A stretch of DNA of 64,000 bases from Ciona intestinalis (Eukaryota; Chordata; Ascidiacea; Phlebobranchia; Cionidae): assembly GCF_000224145.3 (NCBI RefSeq), contig NC_020167.2, positions 2,220,782-2,284,781 on the forward strand. The letters run 5' to 3'. The translations under genes were made by a program, and so were the position numbers. Shown here one piece after another: positions 50,665-63,200 of the stretch (the first letter of the stretch is position 1; each line of letters opens with the position of its first letter). The notes beneath the pieces are model-generated. The model searched no databases. It had not been told where the DNA came from and saw only the letters and a list, made by a program, of their open reading frames with translations.

Positions 50665-52228
50665 ATGGTAAATAAAAATATTTACTTTTTTTGTTATCGA
50701 ATATAGTCAATATACCTTAACTTCTAATATAAGTGGTATAGAATTTTTATATTATAAGCGTATATATAAATTCATGTTTTAATTGTATAAAAAATGTTCA
50801 TAATGTTTATATTACAGGCGAATAATCTGGTGCGTGTAATCATAGCGGGCATGCAAGTTGTTGGGAGAGCTTTCGGACGAGCTGTAAGAAAGGAATTTGC
50901 AGGTTTTAAATAATTTTATTATACAACATGTATTCTTTTGAATAGAAATTACACTTTGTAAACACCTTTAAGATTGTATTAATAACATGTATGAAAACAT
51001 GTGTTTAATGTACAACTTTGCTCATCTTGCCCCAGTCTGCAGGAGTACCTAATAGAACTACGAGTTTACCAAACTGACTTTTGGTTCGATACTTCGAATG
51101 GTTTTTGAGTTATGGTCAAAAAACCATTGCGCAGTTGCAATATTTTGGTTATTTGGATAACTCAAAAACCATTTGGACTTGCAACCTACACTGCACACAT
51201 TGTCTATACCGATTGCATTATTCTTACTGAACACACTAGCTGTGTTGAAACAAAGCAGATTTGTCTTGCATAAATTATTGCTTTGTTTGCAATGTGTAAC
51301 CTGTTTGCTACTAAGAATTGGGAATGTTTTATGAAATTTATTTCAAAATAAATGTTCATTTATTTGTTTTGATTCTTGTATTACCCCAGCAAGTCAACAA
51401 GCAGCAAATAAAGCCGGTGATGGTGAAAAGGGGGCGGGTTCGGCAGCTCAATCAAGTTTGTTGGGGATGTCAGTGGATGAAGCTCAACAAATACTTAACG
51501 TTTCCAACATTAAATCAATAGAAGAAATTAATAAGGTTTTATTTTATTATTAATATCATTGTCTGTAGACAAATTAAAGTACTTGCAAATTTAATGCAAA
51601 AAACAATTACACTATGTTATAATATCTCTTGTAGTACAAAACATACAATTACAAACAATTAACTTTAAAAATAAATACCCTGATATCTAATCTAAATTTA
51701 TCTGTCAGTTACATTTTTTTCAGAACTATGAACATTTAATGAAAGTAAATGACAAAGCATCGGGTGGTTCCTTTTACCTTCAATCCAAGGTAACAGTGAT
51801 TCTGTCCACTATACTTATTCATTCGTGTTGTTTTATTTTGTATGTGAGCTGAAATGGTTAGTCTGACAACTGACTAGTGACACTGACCACATAAAAAGAC
51901 ATTTTTTTTTTGTTTATAGTCATTGTCATTGCAGTAACTAACTAAAATATTATATAGTTAGCTTGCCTGTTATCCCAGAGGATACATGTTCTAAGCTTGA
52001 CACTTCTATTCACAAAGTCAAATACTTGGTAACCTATAGATGGGCACAAGGTATAACCAAATAAGCTAAATTCATTTATTCAGATGTTCTGTAATAGATA
52101 TCATGAAGCTTTGAAATCCATTTTCTCAGGTGTTCAGAGCTAAAGAAAGACTGGATGCTGAAAACGAAGTTTTGTCGAGCAGCGAAAATTCAAAAAACAA
52201 TAATAAATCACACAAAGCCGAGTCATGA
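50665..52228 (+). CDS. PAM16: PAM16 / Magmas (TIM16), mitochondrial import motor subunit
   Basis: PAM16 is a J-like protein of the mitochondrial inner membrane import motor. It pairs with DNAJC19/PAM18 and regulates its stimulation of mtHsp70. Exons: 50665-50667 (only the ATG), 50818-50902, 51390-51535, 51724-51789, 52130-52228, 133 codons. Human PAM16 has 125 residues. The N-terminus [20 protein letters not shown] matches MAKYLAQIIVMGVQVVGRAF of human. The J-like core reads [37 protein letters not shown] and [15 protein letters not shown]. As expected for PAM16, the HPD motif of true J proteins is missing (KVNDK instead). The C-terminus is longer and Ser/Asn/Lys-rich. A start codon separated from the rest by an intron is unusual but fits all frames. 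Confidence 0.93.
51097..51173. repeat. Perfect 17-bp inverted repeat in PAM16 intron
   Basis: The arms AATGGTTTTTGAGTTAT (51097-51113) and ATAACTCAAAAACCATT (51157-51173) are exact reverse complements separated by 43 bases. It may be a tiny MITE end pair or a structured intronic RNA. Confidence 0.7.
51945..52085 (+). repeat. Degraded SINE copy in PAM16 intron
   Basis: TAGCTTGCCTGTTATCCCAG, then TACTTGGTAACCTATAGATG, a GGGCACAAGGT piece and AATTCATTTATTCA follow the head-to-tail order of the SINE, with deletions. It lies just before the last PAM16 exon. Confidence 0.45.
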
Positions 52229-52523
52229 CAGAACACATCACAATTTGTTGTTACCATCTCCACTAAGTGCTGATGATTGAATTTCCATCTGGATAATCAA
52301 GTGCAGTCTGGTCCTTTTAATGGCAAGAAATACTTGGCTTCTTGCTTTCTATAAGTGGGACAAGTAGTACGTTCACCAACCTCTATGATAATTTTAATAA
52401 AAATAAATACGAATGCATTCAACAACTGGATACAAACAAAGTTACTAAAACAATAAAAATAAACACCTCTTTGGGTGTACTCAATTGCACTAATCTTCAC
52501 ATGGTAAGGATTTCGCATGCAGT
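52229..52523. other. Convergent 3' UTRs of PAM16 and FUT8
   Basis: Only 295 bases separate the PAM16 stop (+) from the FUT8 stop (-). An AATAAA near 52396 on the plus strand could serve PAM16. The minus strand has further AT-rich candidates. The two transcripts may overlap at their 3' ends. Confidence 0.5.
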
Positions 52524-55500
52524 CTATAATTGATAATCCAGGAAATGTCCAGTGTTCACTTTAAAAGTAGCTTTAAACGATGGATACAGGCCCACTTTGC
52601 TGGTCCTACGATTTAAGCCAAGGGAAAATCCATCCCAGTGGTTTCCACGTACCCCTATGACGTCACCAACTTCTATGTCAATTTCTTTGGAATTCCCCGC
52701 TGTGTGGGGAAGCACCGCGACTTGGTAACGTGGTGCTAAATAATAATATATATCGTCTAGAGAATGAAATTTGACTGAGGCATCTGCTGTGTGAGTATGC
52801 ATCAGTTCGTAACTAAGACGGCAAACCTGTGGCAGCAGATAGATAGGTTACTTAAATATACAGTCACTGCAGTTATAAGTGCGATTCTAGTACATTAGAT
52901 TAGTTAATTGGTATTTATAAAACAAGCAAGGATGTAGGTCTGTAGATTAAATAGGTGAAACCCAGCTTAAAAGCATAAACTTACGTTAGAAGAGAATGTG
53001 CAAACAAGGTAGTCGCATTTGGAGAGAATCAATACGTCAGTAACAACGCCGACCAATCCTTCATGATTTCTACTACTTGCTGACTGTCCAGAAATGAACT
53101 TGTAGTTGGGATACCTGTTAAGTTTTAATTTAAGGTCAAATTGTTACGCATAAATGGTAAATGTGGTGTTTTGTTTATTATTTCGCTCAATATAATAGGG
53201 TGGGGGAAGACGGGTCACCTTTTAAATATATATTTTTTGTCCCATTTGGTAGCAAACAAAGAACAATCAAAGAATTATATAACCAGTGTCCCCAAGAATC
53301 CCATGGCATAGGGCATAGGCCGTTTAATTGTTTAAAATACGATCGGGATATTTGGATACTACGTACTAAATGTGTCCCGTCTTATCACCCACCCTACTAT
53401 ATATATATGATTAGAAATTTATTCTTATAATCTTGCTAAAACAACATAGGCCTACTATAAAATCATGTTAGCATACTTATTCTTAAGTTCAGTAACTGTT
53501 GTTAAATCATCGCTTGCCACGTAAACTTTTCTCTCTTTCGGTTCCTCATTGGTCTCCAGGTTCTTTACGTCATAATACTCTACCACGTGACGCATGTACT
53601 CTTCAACAGAATGGTGTTGTGCCTCCCAGAGTAACTTATCAGTTCGCCGAATATGAATACTGTTGGAATAAATTGAAATTAAACATTCAAGCAAATATTG
53701 ACTTTTAAATATTAAGCATATTCTACCATATTGAACCTGTTTACAATAAACCTGAGAGTAAAGAAGCTTTTAAATATCAAACCTAACTATATTTTCTTTT
53801 TGTCCCGTTTGTATTGATTACGAACTTATAAAATGCATGTAGCGGTATGTTTAAATACATGCTTGCAAGTCTCTTTATAAACAGCAAAACTTGTGATTTT
53901 AAATGTTGCTAAAATGCGGTAAAAAGATTCGAATATATATGGTAGATTGAGGGGAACGGGACACTTATTCAATCCACTTCCTTGTCCCATTTGGTATTAA
54001 ACAAAAAAAACATTTAACGAATTAAAAAAATATATTCTTACGACTTTAATAGACGGTTGTTATAATTGTTTAAAACACGATCAGGATATTCGAATGCTAT
54101 ACATGTGCCCACGGTGTCCCATCTTACCCCCACCATACTGTATATTCTGGCTGGCTATTGTTGCTGAACGCTATATACTGTTGCGTTTTATGGCCACTCA
54201 CCCCACAAGCGGAGGAGCTAGGTCCATTTCTGATGTTGCTTTATCAATTTTCTCTTGTATGTCTGGTTGAAGTCGCATGGCATACTTAACAAAAGCGCCT
54301 GCAAACCACGCCTCTGGTTCACCCATCAACTTAACCAGTTCATCTTTCATTTCGAGTGGAATAATTGGTGGGGCAAACATGCCACGGTTAGAAGCTATAC
54401 TTCCAAATGTAACCATGACAACATCTTCGTTTTGATCAGTGTTTCCTGAAAAAAACGAAGCTTCTGCTCATTATACGTTTACACGTGAAACCAACAAATT
54501 GTTGTGGTGACTCATTTAGCAATGTGCATATTTTCAAATTAACGTATCGCACTACAAAGTAAAATCTTACCGTTCCAAATCACAGCGTTGGGGGATGGGC
54601 GATCTCTGCAATTTTCGCTCAGCGGTTTAAACACTGATTCTACCAGAGTTCCGTATGTAATCATGGTTGCCCCTTTCTCAAGTACCAATACACGTCCTGT
54701 TCCAAACGCTGCCAAGAAGCAATGAACAAGCTGGTGCATTTGGGATCCTAGTCCGCTTCCAGGTAGAACGCATCGTAGGATTTTTTCGCATTTCAAGGGG
54801 TTCTAAATTTTAACAATAACTGAAATTGTGGTAAAAGAGAAACGGAAATTACTATTGAAAGGAGTTCGTGTGACATTGGGTGTTGCCATGGTAAACTATT
54901 AGAGGCTACAGCTACACTTACTTCTATATTTAGCTGTACTTGGCGTTCATTTTAACTGTAAAACATATTTGGGGGTATACATTTTGTACAAAGCATAACA
55001 AACACTAGGGGTCTAAAAGAAAAAGGAACAAGCTATATACGGATTAAAATGTTGTACTTATAACTAACTTCTGTGTGCCAACCAATTCGTTTGTGGGAAA
55101 TTTACTATTACTATATCATTAGAAATATACCTGCGAAGTTTGAATTCGTTTTTCCAACTCCACCAACAGCTTTTGCGACTTTCTGTTTCTTTTATCAGCG
55201 GTTATAGAGCGCAATGTGTTTATCCGAGTTAATAGTAACCTTAATTTAAAAAAAAAACTTTGGTCCTTTGTATTTGCAACAGGTATAGTATAGAGACTGT
55301 TACCATTATGTACATTGTATGGCCGAAGTTGATATGAAATGTCGTATTACTTAAGTGCCAAATATAAATAACATCAACATGTTTTCATTATTCACATAAA
55401 GCCAAATTATTAAACCATGTAATGATAATATATATTAGCCAGCATGCTTGTGTCGTATATAGCCTATTTATCACTATACGCGCGTATAGCTCTGTTCGAA

Positions 55501-57139
55501 AGGACGTATATGTTTTAGTTGTCAAAAAGTTTTTCGAAATTTAACCGCTCACTCGATTCAAACTCAACAGTAGGAACCAATAACACAACACCGTTTGCAA
55601 CGTGACGTCATACTGTATATGTTCTGTGTACAGATAGTTTTGAGAAAGAAAATATGCCATATACGAACATGTTTATTCTTGTATAATTCACCTTTTCTGT
55701 TCATTAAATATTTCCTTAGTTTCTTGTTTTACGTATGGTTTCATTTCGTCCAACTGCGAGTTGACAAAATATCCAATTTCTTTAGCATTACGTTCAATTG
55801 AGCGCAGCAGACGGTCTGAGTATTCTATAAGGAAAGAAATCATACACCACTGTTTACTGAGCAGATAGACTTCTGTAATAAATAAGGCGTTCTGTGTACA
55901 ATCTAGTTTTACATCGGAGTATCTGTTACAACTGTACACTATATAGTAGGATGGGGAAAGACGGGACATCTTTATCACATAATATCCAACCATCCTGATC
56001 GTGTTTTAAACAATAAACAACGGTGTACGGGAGTCGTGAGGTTACGGTTTTATACTTCTTTGAATGTTCTTTGTTAACAAACAAATAAGACGAGAAAATG
56101 GAACGAAAAGGTGTCCCATCTTTCCCCACCCTACTACGCAACACAATGACATTTATTCTATTACTACCTATTCCAATGTGTTAGTTTTAAAAAGCGTAAA
56201 CACACCCCACGTTACCTTTATTTTTGTGGTAAATTCAGAAAGCGACCGTTCTATTGATTACAAAAATTCTTTACTTAATAAAATTGGTCCAGCATAGGCG
56301 GAGATAATCGTCCTCAAACAGTGATCTCCAGCGCTATCCTTTTTTTTACTACGAGCTTCGTGACTGTGACATAGGAACGTACTAGTTACGTGATGATTCA
56401 TTCGTAAAAGCGGAATCTGCGATTTTTATTCTCTCGTTTTTCGCTGAAAACACTGACTCTCGCCTCTCGACCACGCTTCAACAGTTTTGGACGTAATTTA
56501 TCACGTGGGTAGTACACTTTTCAATTTTTTCGCCACGCAACTTTTAAATCAGTTTTATGAATTTCACGGTGTTTGAGCCGGAATATCTTTGGTTATACAG
56601 AACCGATTATAACAAGTTAGGTGTCGTTGGAATTAGGAAATCACACTCTATCTAATAATAAAGCGATGTTCATTTGGGTGTGTTTAGGCACTAGACAATT
56701 TACGCATTCCCTTCAAACCAACCTTGTCGTTGCTCATGCACCATTGTGTTCTGCCTGTCATTTTGTATAACATCAGGACATGATAAGGGAACTGTTGTTC
56801 TGTAAAGAAATAATAACAGAGGACCATGCGAACACCTTTAATATTTATACAAACTTAAATATTCAGAAAACAAATCCAATTTAATGTTAGTAACCCGACG
56901 TTTAATGTCTACTTTTACTTAAAACCAATGTGTTTAAAAAAACACTTTGTTACCGTGAAAAGCCTTATGCATTGTTTGGCTTATTATGCCTATCCCTACG
57001 CGGAAGATGCATTAAATATTACTCTTTAGCTAGATTAAGAAGTTCCTTACTTGAAGTATATGACGAAAACTAACTGCACAACTGCCACAGTTATTAGAAC
57101 CCTGCACGTTGTAGTGAACTTGATCCAATGAAAACGCAT
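52524..57139 (-). CDS. FUT8: Alpha-1,6-fucosyltransferase FUT8, complete, 9 exons
   Basis: A Golgi type II membrane enzyme that adds core fucose to N-glycans from GDP-fucose. Exons, 5' to 3': 57051-57139, 56723-56799, 55692-55824, 55131-55239, 54571-54802, 54202-54445, 53477-53659, 52985-53114, 52524-52826; phases agree and give 500 codons (human FUT8 has 575 residues). It begins MRFHWIKFTTTCRVLITVAV with the signal anchor ending VVQLVFVIYF. A stem with coiled-coil character follows (SDRLLRSIERNAKEIGYFVN). The catalytic part has LPGSGLGSQMHQLVHCF, the GDP-binding motif GIHIRRTDK, VYVASDDLTT and DYLVCTFSSNVCRLSYELM. The C-terminal SH3 domain typical of FUT8 is present: VAVLPHTAGNSKEIDIEVGD, VIGVRGNHWDGFSLGLNRR and VGLYPSF. 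The shorter length comes mainly from a reduced stem. Confidence 0.93.
53191..53402 (+). repeat. TAGGGTGG palindromic MITE, near complete
   Basis: Starts TATAATAGGGTGGGGGAAGA and ends CCCGTCTTATCACCCACCCT then ACTATA. The interior has GTCCCATTTGGTAGCAAACA and AAATACGATCGGGATATTTG. It lies in the FUT8 intron between exons 53477-53659 and 52985-53114. Confidence 0.8.
53930..54145 (+). repeat. TAGGGTGG palindromic MITE
   Basis: Starts ATGGTAGATTGAGGGGAACG, ends GGTGTCCCATCTTACCCCCA then CCATACTGTATA. The interior has TTGTCCCATTTGGTATTAAA and AAACACGATCAGGATATTCG. It lies in a FUT8 intron. Confidence 0.75.
55941..56138 (-). repeat. TAGGGTGG palindromic MITE, reversed interior
   Basis: Starts ATATAGTAGGATGGGGAAAG and ends AAGGTGTCCCATCTTTCCCC then ACCCTACTA. 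The interior reads in the opposite sense to the 53.2 kb copy: CAACCATCCTGATCGTGTTT, GGGAGTCGTGAGGTTACGG. It lies in the FUT8 intron between exons 56723-56799 and 55692-55824. Confidence 0.8.
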
Positions 57140-58152
57140 TGATAAGTTTTGAAAGTCTTACTATAGTTGCGGAAACGATAACCTCGTTTGCACTTTACCG
57201 CATGGCAAAACTCCGCAAATGCTTCTCAAGTCCTTTTCGCCCACACAATTTTAGTTGTATGCAAACTATAGGTCGCTGTCGGATGTTGTGGGTATAGTAA
57301 ACGATTTACTCAATATTGCTATCTGCTTGCCGCGTGAACTAATCTATACTACATATTAATAGTTGGTCTGCAACCGATCCAGCACTGACACTGCTGTAAG
57401 CAAACCTGGTGCGACAGACAATACACAGAGAATTGTTTGTGACAGGTTCGTTTCAACCACGTGAGCTTACGTCAAAGGCAACACACAATGTGTAACTAAA
57501 CACTTCAATTTCTCAACGTCTTTACTAACTTTGAAATCTCTATATGCGACCTGTTGACATACAAATTTTGTTGTATTTAAATGCAAACTGTTGACATTTT
57601 TTTGACCATAAACAGTATTATTATATGCAATACAACGCTTCCGAGTGTTAAACCAAACAGATTTAATGATCTAACGCGAAACGGATGATAGAACAGTCAT
57701 CGACGCGCAATTGTACACAAAATCCACAAGTCACGGCCAATATACAGGTATGCGGTTCAATGTGTTATACCGCTCTTCGTCAAGTTGATTTTTTTGTGGA
57801 AAGTATTTTAATAGTCAATATTTACAGAGTTGTATTCGAAAACTTCTTTTGCGATAGTGCGGTTTATAACTAAGAGTTTTCTTTACACGGAAGGCGTATA
57901 TTTTTTGGCATATAAAGATTAGGCATTGGTTATAACCTTTTTGTGGCGTCGTACACATTTTACTATCTATTCAATTTCTAAGCTATCACGACGCCAGTTA
58001 AAGCGCGATATGTGTATAACACATTCTCAGTTCTCAAAAACTAAATATAATTTTTTTATCCCAGCGATTAAACTGTGGAAGTTAACCAATACAACATATA
58101 ACAACTTCTAAAGACTGTCTGTTCTTGTCATTTTGGTTCCTGATATATTCTT

Positions 58153-58194
58153 ATCATAGCGAACTTAAATACTTAAATTTAAGTTCGCTATGAT
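58153..58194. repeat. Perfect 18-bp inverted repeat, 6-base loop
   Basis: The arms ATCATAGCGAACTTAAAT (58153-58170) and ATTTAAGTTCGCTATGAT (58177-58194) are exact reverse complements. A long perfect stem in intergenic DNA; it may be the fused ends of a small DNA transposon, or an RNA hairpin. Confidence 0.75.
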
Positions 58195-58387
58195 TCTTAT
58201 CTTCTTTATTTTTCATTAAAGCGAATCAACTAACATTGTTGTGTACCATGGCGCCCTCTATAGTGTGTTTAGTAAGAACTATTAAACATTTCGAGGTGCT
58301 GCAGCGCACTTTGCTTGCCATAGGTTGGTTTTCCCGGTAGAAACGTTTAAAAATGTTATTGGTTTATTCAATTTAATCGCACTTGCT

Positions 58388-58468
58388 TTAAAACAGATAA
58401 ATACCAAACACCCATGCAATAGTGACAACCAAGAATTTGAAGATAAACTCCCAGGCCATGAATGCCAT
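58388..58468 (-). other. Possible micro-ORF with one membrane helix (tentative)
   Basis: On the minus strand an ATG opens a 26-codon frame, MAFMAWEFIFKFLVV then TIAWVFGIYLF, almost entirely hydrophobic, as in single-pass micropeptides. There is no supporting splice context or recognised family, so chance is quite possible. Confidence 0.15.
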
Positions 58469-60258
58469 ATTTGTTTCTCCTGGGGTTCTTTACGTCCAAT
58501 TAAAAGTTGTTGCAACAAACCGTATTTTCACACAACTACTTTGGAGACATGGAACACTTATAATCCTTGAAAAGTTTACAGAAAAGGGATTAACTTATAC
58601 CAACTAATTGTGTCCTTTGTTTGGTGCACCAGCCAATGTACCTATATGGTTGGCTACACCCCGGTCACAGCAGTCTGCGGTTGACGTGTCAATCACTGTC
58701 GCTGGTAACGGATTAATTAAGGATTAATTAGATCGAGGTTATTACCAGGTACGGTCGAAGCACGATGGGAAATTGGAACGGGTTTTGGTACCACATTGCA
58801 CCGTGCTTGTGGTGTCTGCGCTGGAGCTGAGCAACGGAGTTGAACGTCTGCTGTATACGAAGATGTTTATTGTGTATATTCACCTCATGATCCTTGCTGC
58901 ACAAGGCCTGGTGTTCATGCTTTTCTCAATGTCTTTAATTGCTCTTGGGTCGCAAAGAAATTAGGACGCTATATTGAAAATGCTCTAATCTTCTTCGAAG
59001 TTGTTGTGGCTATTGGAGGCATGGTGTGTCAGAGACCTCATGTAGAAATGCGTCCTTGCTGTCAAACTGTGACCTGCTTCTTCGTCCAAGTGATTCATTA
59101 GTTAGTTTACAGTCAATAGATGTGCCGGCGGTTATTCTGAGACTTTGAACTTTGTGCGCTTAATCCGTATATACGGTTCGCAGAATCGATCAATACCCAT
59201 TAGTGAGGATGACGTCTTGGTTAGTGCTGAGGTTTAGGCGCTAACAGGTTAATGTTTAAAATCAAGTCCTGGAATCTTTTGTGGATAGACCTAACTATGG
59301 CAACGTGGAAAATATTGTGGTTACATTGCTTCGCCGATGTGGTTTAGCGTTGTCATGGTATGTCGCGATTCTACGCAACCCGTCACAATATTTACTGTGT
59401 CCACGCTTATTACGTTTGAGTTGGCAACGTGAATATACGTGTGCCCTTCGTGCGCTTTTCATGTTATTTTAATTTGTAGTTTAGCAGAAACAAATTTAGC
59501 TCATATCGCTTATACATGCCAATACCTTAGAGGGGATTTGAATATTTATCTTTGTGTATGATTGACAGTTGTTACAGGTATGTAAAGCAACCGATTTGAA
59601 CTCTGCAGAGGATTGTGTGATCATTTGAGGTCTCTTAATCCGCTTTAGACATTGAGCAGTAGACTAAACCTTGCGGGGCGAACCACCAATTTGTTACTAG
59701 AGTCGATGTAAAAAAACAAACATACTTTTTATTTCGAAGAAAACTCGAACGACGCATAAGGTGCTCCCCGTCGCTTTTCGGGGCGACACGGTTGCTGATG
59801 ACAGGGCAGTGTTGGAGTGGGAGCTGTTTGGATAAAATCTCCCGACAGAAGAGCCTGGCTTGAGATATTTAGCGGGCGCAATAGAATTTGTATTGGAGGG
59901 AGACGTCCTCGCCCAGCCTCGGAAACACAGAGATTGTGATTTGAAGATAATCTGCACTTAGCGGTGAGTGTTGCCGATGAACTGCGCATATCTTGTTGTT
60001 TGCATTGAAAGGATTAAGGTGAGCGAGAATTTGGCCGTTCGAAGGCAACCCTGCAAACAGGACTGCGGTAACTGGGCCGGCTGTTGCGGAAACATATTTC
60101 CCGGGTCGAACGCAAACAACATGATCGATGAGCGAAAATAGAAAATAAAGTAACGATGACAATAAAATACTGTATAACGCGCACGGAAACCACTAAAAGG
60201 CAATAACAATAATATAGAAAGAACATTCTCGCAAGAAGGACCAACACTCCTCGTCAAA

Positions 60259-63200
60259 TCATGACCTGTTGGAGGCGGAAGATATTGTCGTTGGCGTCAA
60301 TTTTCGAGAAAAAAACGAGCAGTTCACGCAAGGTCTGTTTTCGCGTTGTCTATTGCTGTGGCTCTTAGTATCATTATTGCATCTTTTAATTGTTTTTCTC
60401 CCTCGCTTCCTTTTTCTGCCATTCCTATTTCGGCGACCTGAAAAATAAGGTACAGTTTATCGGGTTATCGGCATGCATTTATCGCTGGAGTGTATCGAAG
60501 AAAGTCGATGACAGAGTTGTTTAGTAGAATAATGAAAATAAACGTTCAAGGTTTAGCGTTTGTTCCATAGGCTTTGTTAGGCCTTTGATCCACCATAAAG
60601 GTGAGAAGAGATAATGCGTCGCTTATGAGTGGGACTTGAAGGAATTTAATCTCAGACGGGTAATACAGAGAAAGGGATATATTTCAACCGATACACACTT
60701 GTTGAAGAAATACCAGCAACCTATCGTCACCGTTGTGAGACTGGCTTATAATCGCCCGAGGTTCTTGATCACACATCTATCTACTCGCTTGGAATGAAAA
60801 GATTGCAATCAGACTTTTGCTGTTCGGACACTTACAAATAGTTCTTCTCTTTCTGCCACAGCACGTTCTTTTTCTTTTCCTACACGCTTTGCTTTTCGAC
60901 AGATATCGTTTCCGGCCGTAAAATCCACCACCGGGGCACCTCCGAGTTTCGTTTTTCCTAACATGACACTTTACTCGGCACTTGACTGAAAAAAAAACAA
61001 AAAAAAAAGGTTCAATACAGATGTTAACTCATTCTAATGACTTGCGTAACATTTAAACAAACTATTATATACTAGTTTGTCGTAACTGTCAATAAACATT
61101 CTGTAATCGTCCATTCACCTTTTTTGCATTTTCCGTTTGACTGCCGGTAATATCCTGCATTGCAGTGTAAACAAAAATTGCCGAAGCATGAAGTACAGTT
61201 CCCAGGGCATTCTAGAAAAACACGATTTAATCAACATTTGACGACACTAGACAATACTATATGCTAAAATATATTACTGTGGAGGAAGATGGGACACCTT
61301 TAGCAAATAATATTCAAATATCCGGATCGTGTTTTAAACAATCAACAACCGTCAATAGGAGTCGTGAGGATGCGGTTTTATAATTATTTGAATGTTTTTA
61401 TTTGTTTACTACCAAATGGGACGAGAAAATAGAATGAATATAAGTGTCTCATCTTCTCCCACCTTGCCATGCATTATTATGTTTTTAAAGTATTCCATTA
61501 TTCTCCACAAAATCCATTATTCTCCACAGGTTTATATTTATCTATTTTATTACAAATGTGTCCGAAACCGATATGCATTTTTGCAACAATATGATTTGCA
61601 ATTGATAAAGCTGTTTGGCATGAGTCAATCAAAAGTTTTATTTATTATTAACTGGCCGTAATCTCCTTATTGTAAACTTCTTGAGGTCTATTGTGCCGGA
61701 TGTTGACTATAGAAGAAAAGATTTGTTCCGACGCATTTAACATTAACGAGAAAGTACACTAATATATATTTTTAAATATACTGTACCAGTAAAATCTATT
61801 TTCTATATTAACAGAAGTTTACAGAAAATCCTATTTTCAGAGAAGCTATGCATACCGATGCGTAACATTAATAGTTCACAACGCGTCAGCAGTTCTAAAC
61901 AAAGAACTGTTTCTATTTTCGGTATTATTGGAAGCGCAAGTATACCTTAAAATAGCTCTTAAACTCAAATGCTCTACTGTGGTATACAGTGCATTTTCAG
62001 TTACCAAAACCAAGTGTTTATTAAACAATAGTTATTCCTTTCCTTATTTGCCAACAATTTTGCGTATATTCGGTCATCATGGATCTAATTACAAAAACCG
62101 CTTCAGCTGGGCGAGGGCACTCCCGCACCGTATAATTTAATCAGCAAACAAAACAAGATTGTTCATTTAGCGGCTGCCAATAGTATATACTGTATAACGT
62201 TCTTGAATTTAAATCTAAGCAATTAGCATTTAAAGGTGTTGTGTTTTTTGTATTCGTGCGGTCATTTTCATGTTCCTATTCTTCAAAATGCGTCAACTTG
62301 GAACTAACAAACAATAGAGCTTGTGCATTGTTGTCGTTGAACCGGCTGTCGAAAAGGTTTTGTACGCAGCAGAGACATACGTAGAATTCTAAGCGTAAGT
62401 TTCTGCCAAAGAGTCTTTCTCATATTTGTTGTGCTGTGCTGGTATCTGCGTTCCCAGACGGTTTACGACAACAAACTGGTAGCGGTCTTGTCCATCATGC
62501 TATTATGACGTCACGATGCAAATAATCGTGTTTGGCAAATATTGGTCGTCGACACCAGGAATGTAACTATATGAATAATTAAGCGTCGGGTTTAGAACAA
62601 CTTATGTGGGGTTTAACTTTTGCTGACTGGGTATATTTGCTACGGTGACCGGGCGTACAACTCTGTCACGTTTCGGGTTTCCCTCCCCGTTTGCATTCGT
62701 TGATTTATTAGATGTCTGTGTTTCGTTGCGGATTCTAGGGGCTCGAACGGTACTGATTGTTTGCGAGACGGGCGAGTCATTCGGGATGTAAATATTTTGC
62801 GTCTAGAACAATAGCCGGGGTGAGGTGGGTCTTTTTGAGTATACGCTGCCCTTGTGGGTGCGGTGGGTGAAGCATCATCATTAGATTCAAGTTACGTTTC
62901 TTCGCCAGCAGGAAAACAAAAAGTCCTCGAAAGTGGGGCCGGTCGATCACTGGCGCCGTGCTGTGATCACTTTAGCGGAAACGCTCGTCAAAGAGTCGTG
63001 AGCGGTTTGAGGAGTACGTGGAAATGAGCGGTTTGTTCTCTGGTTCCGGTCGAATAGGAGACGCGGGGAAAGTTGCACCGGGGTCGTGTTAAACAGCGTG
63101 TTTTACGAGAAAGCAGTGTTCGGTCGGGCCCAGGCATGAAATTGATTTGAAAAGCCGTGTCCCGGTGCGTCGCTCGCTTTTAGGTGCCATCCCCGGTTTC

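Larger units (their letters stand above)
57140..60258. other. Intergenic region between FUT8 promoter and R-spondin-like 3' end
   Basis: About 3.1 kb with no confident gene. It holds the FUT8 promoter (adjacent to 57139), a perfect inverted repeat at 58153-58194 and a possible tiny minus-strand ORF at 58388-58468. The open frames at 59697-60257 on the minus strand overlap in several registers and show no domain. They probably lie in the 3' UTR of the R-spondin-like gene. Confidence 0.4.

Noticed and set aside
58282-58570. Pair of opposite 78-81 codon frames
   Set aside because: No family resemblance; overlapping on both strands with no splice context. Only a very tentative micro-ORF was kept from this area.
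59697-60257. Four overlapping minus-strand open frames
   Set aside because: They overlap in different registers, have no domain or splice signals, and fit the 3' UTR of the R-spondin-like gene.
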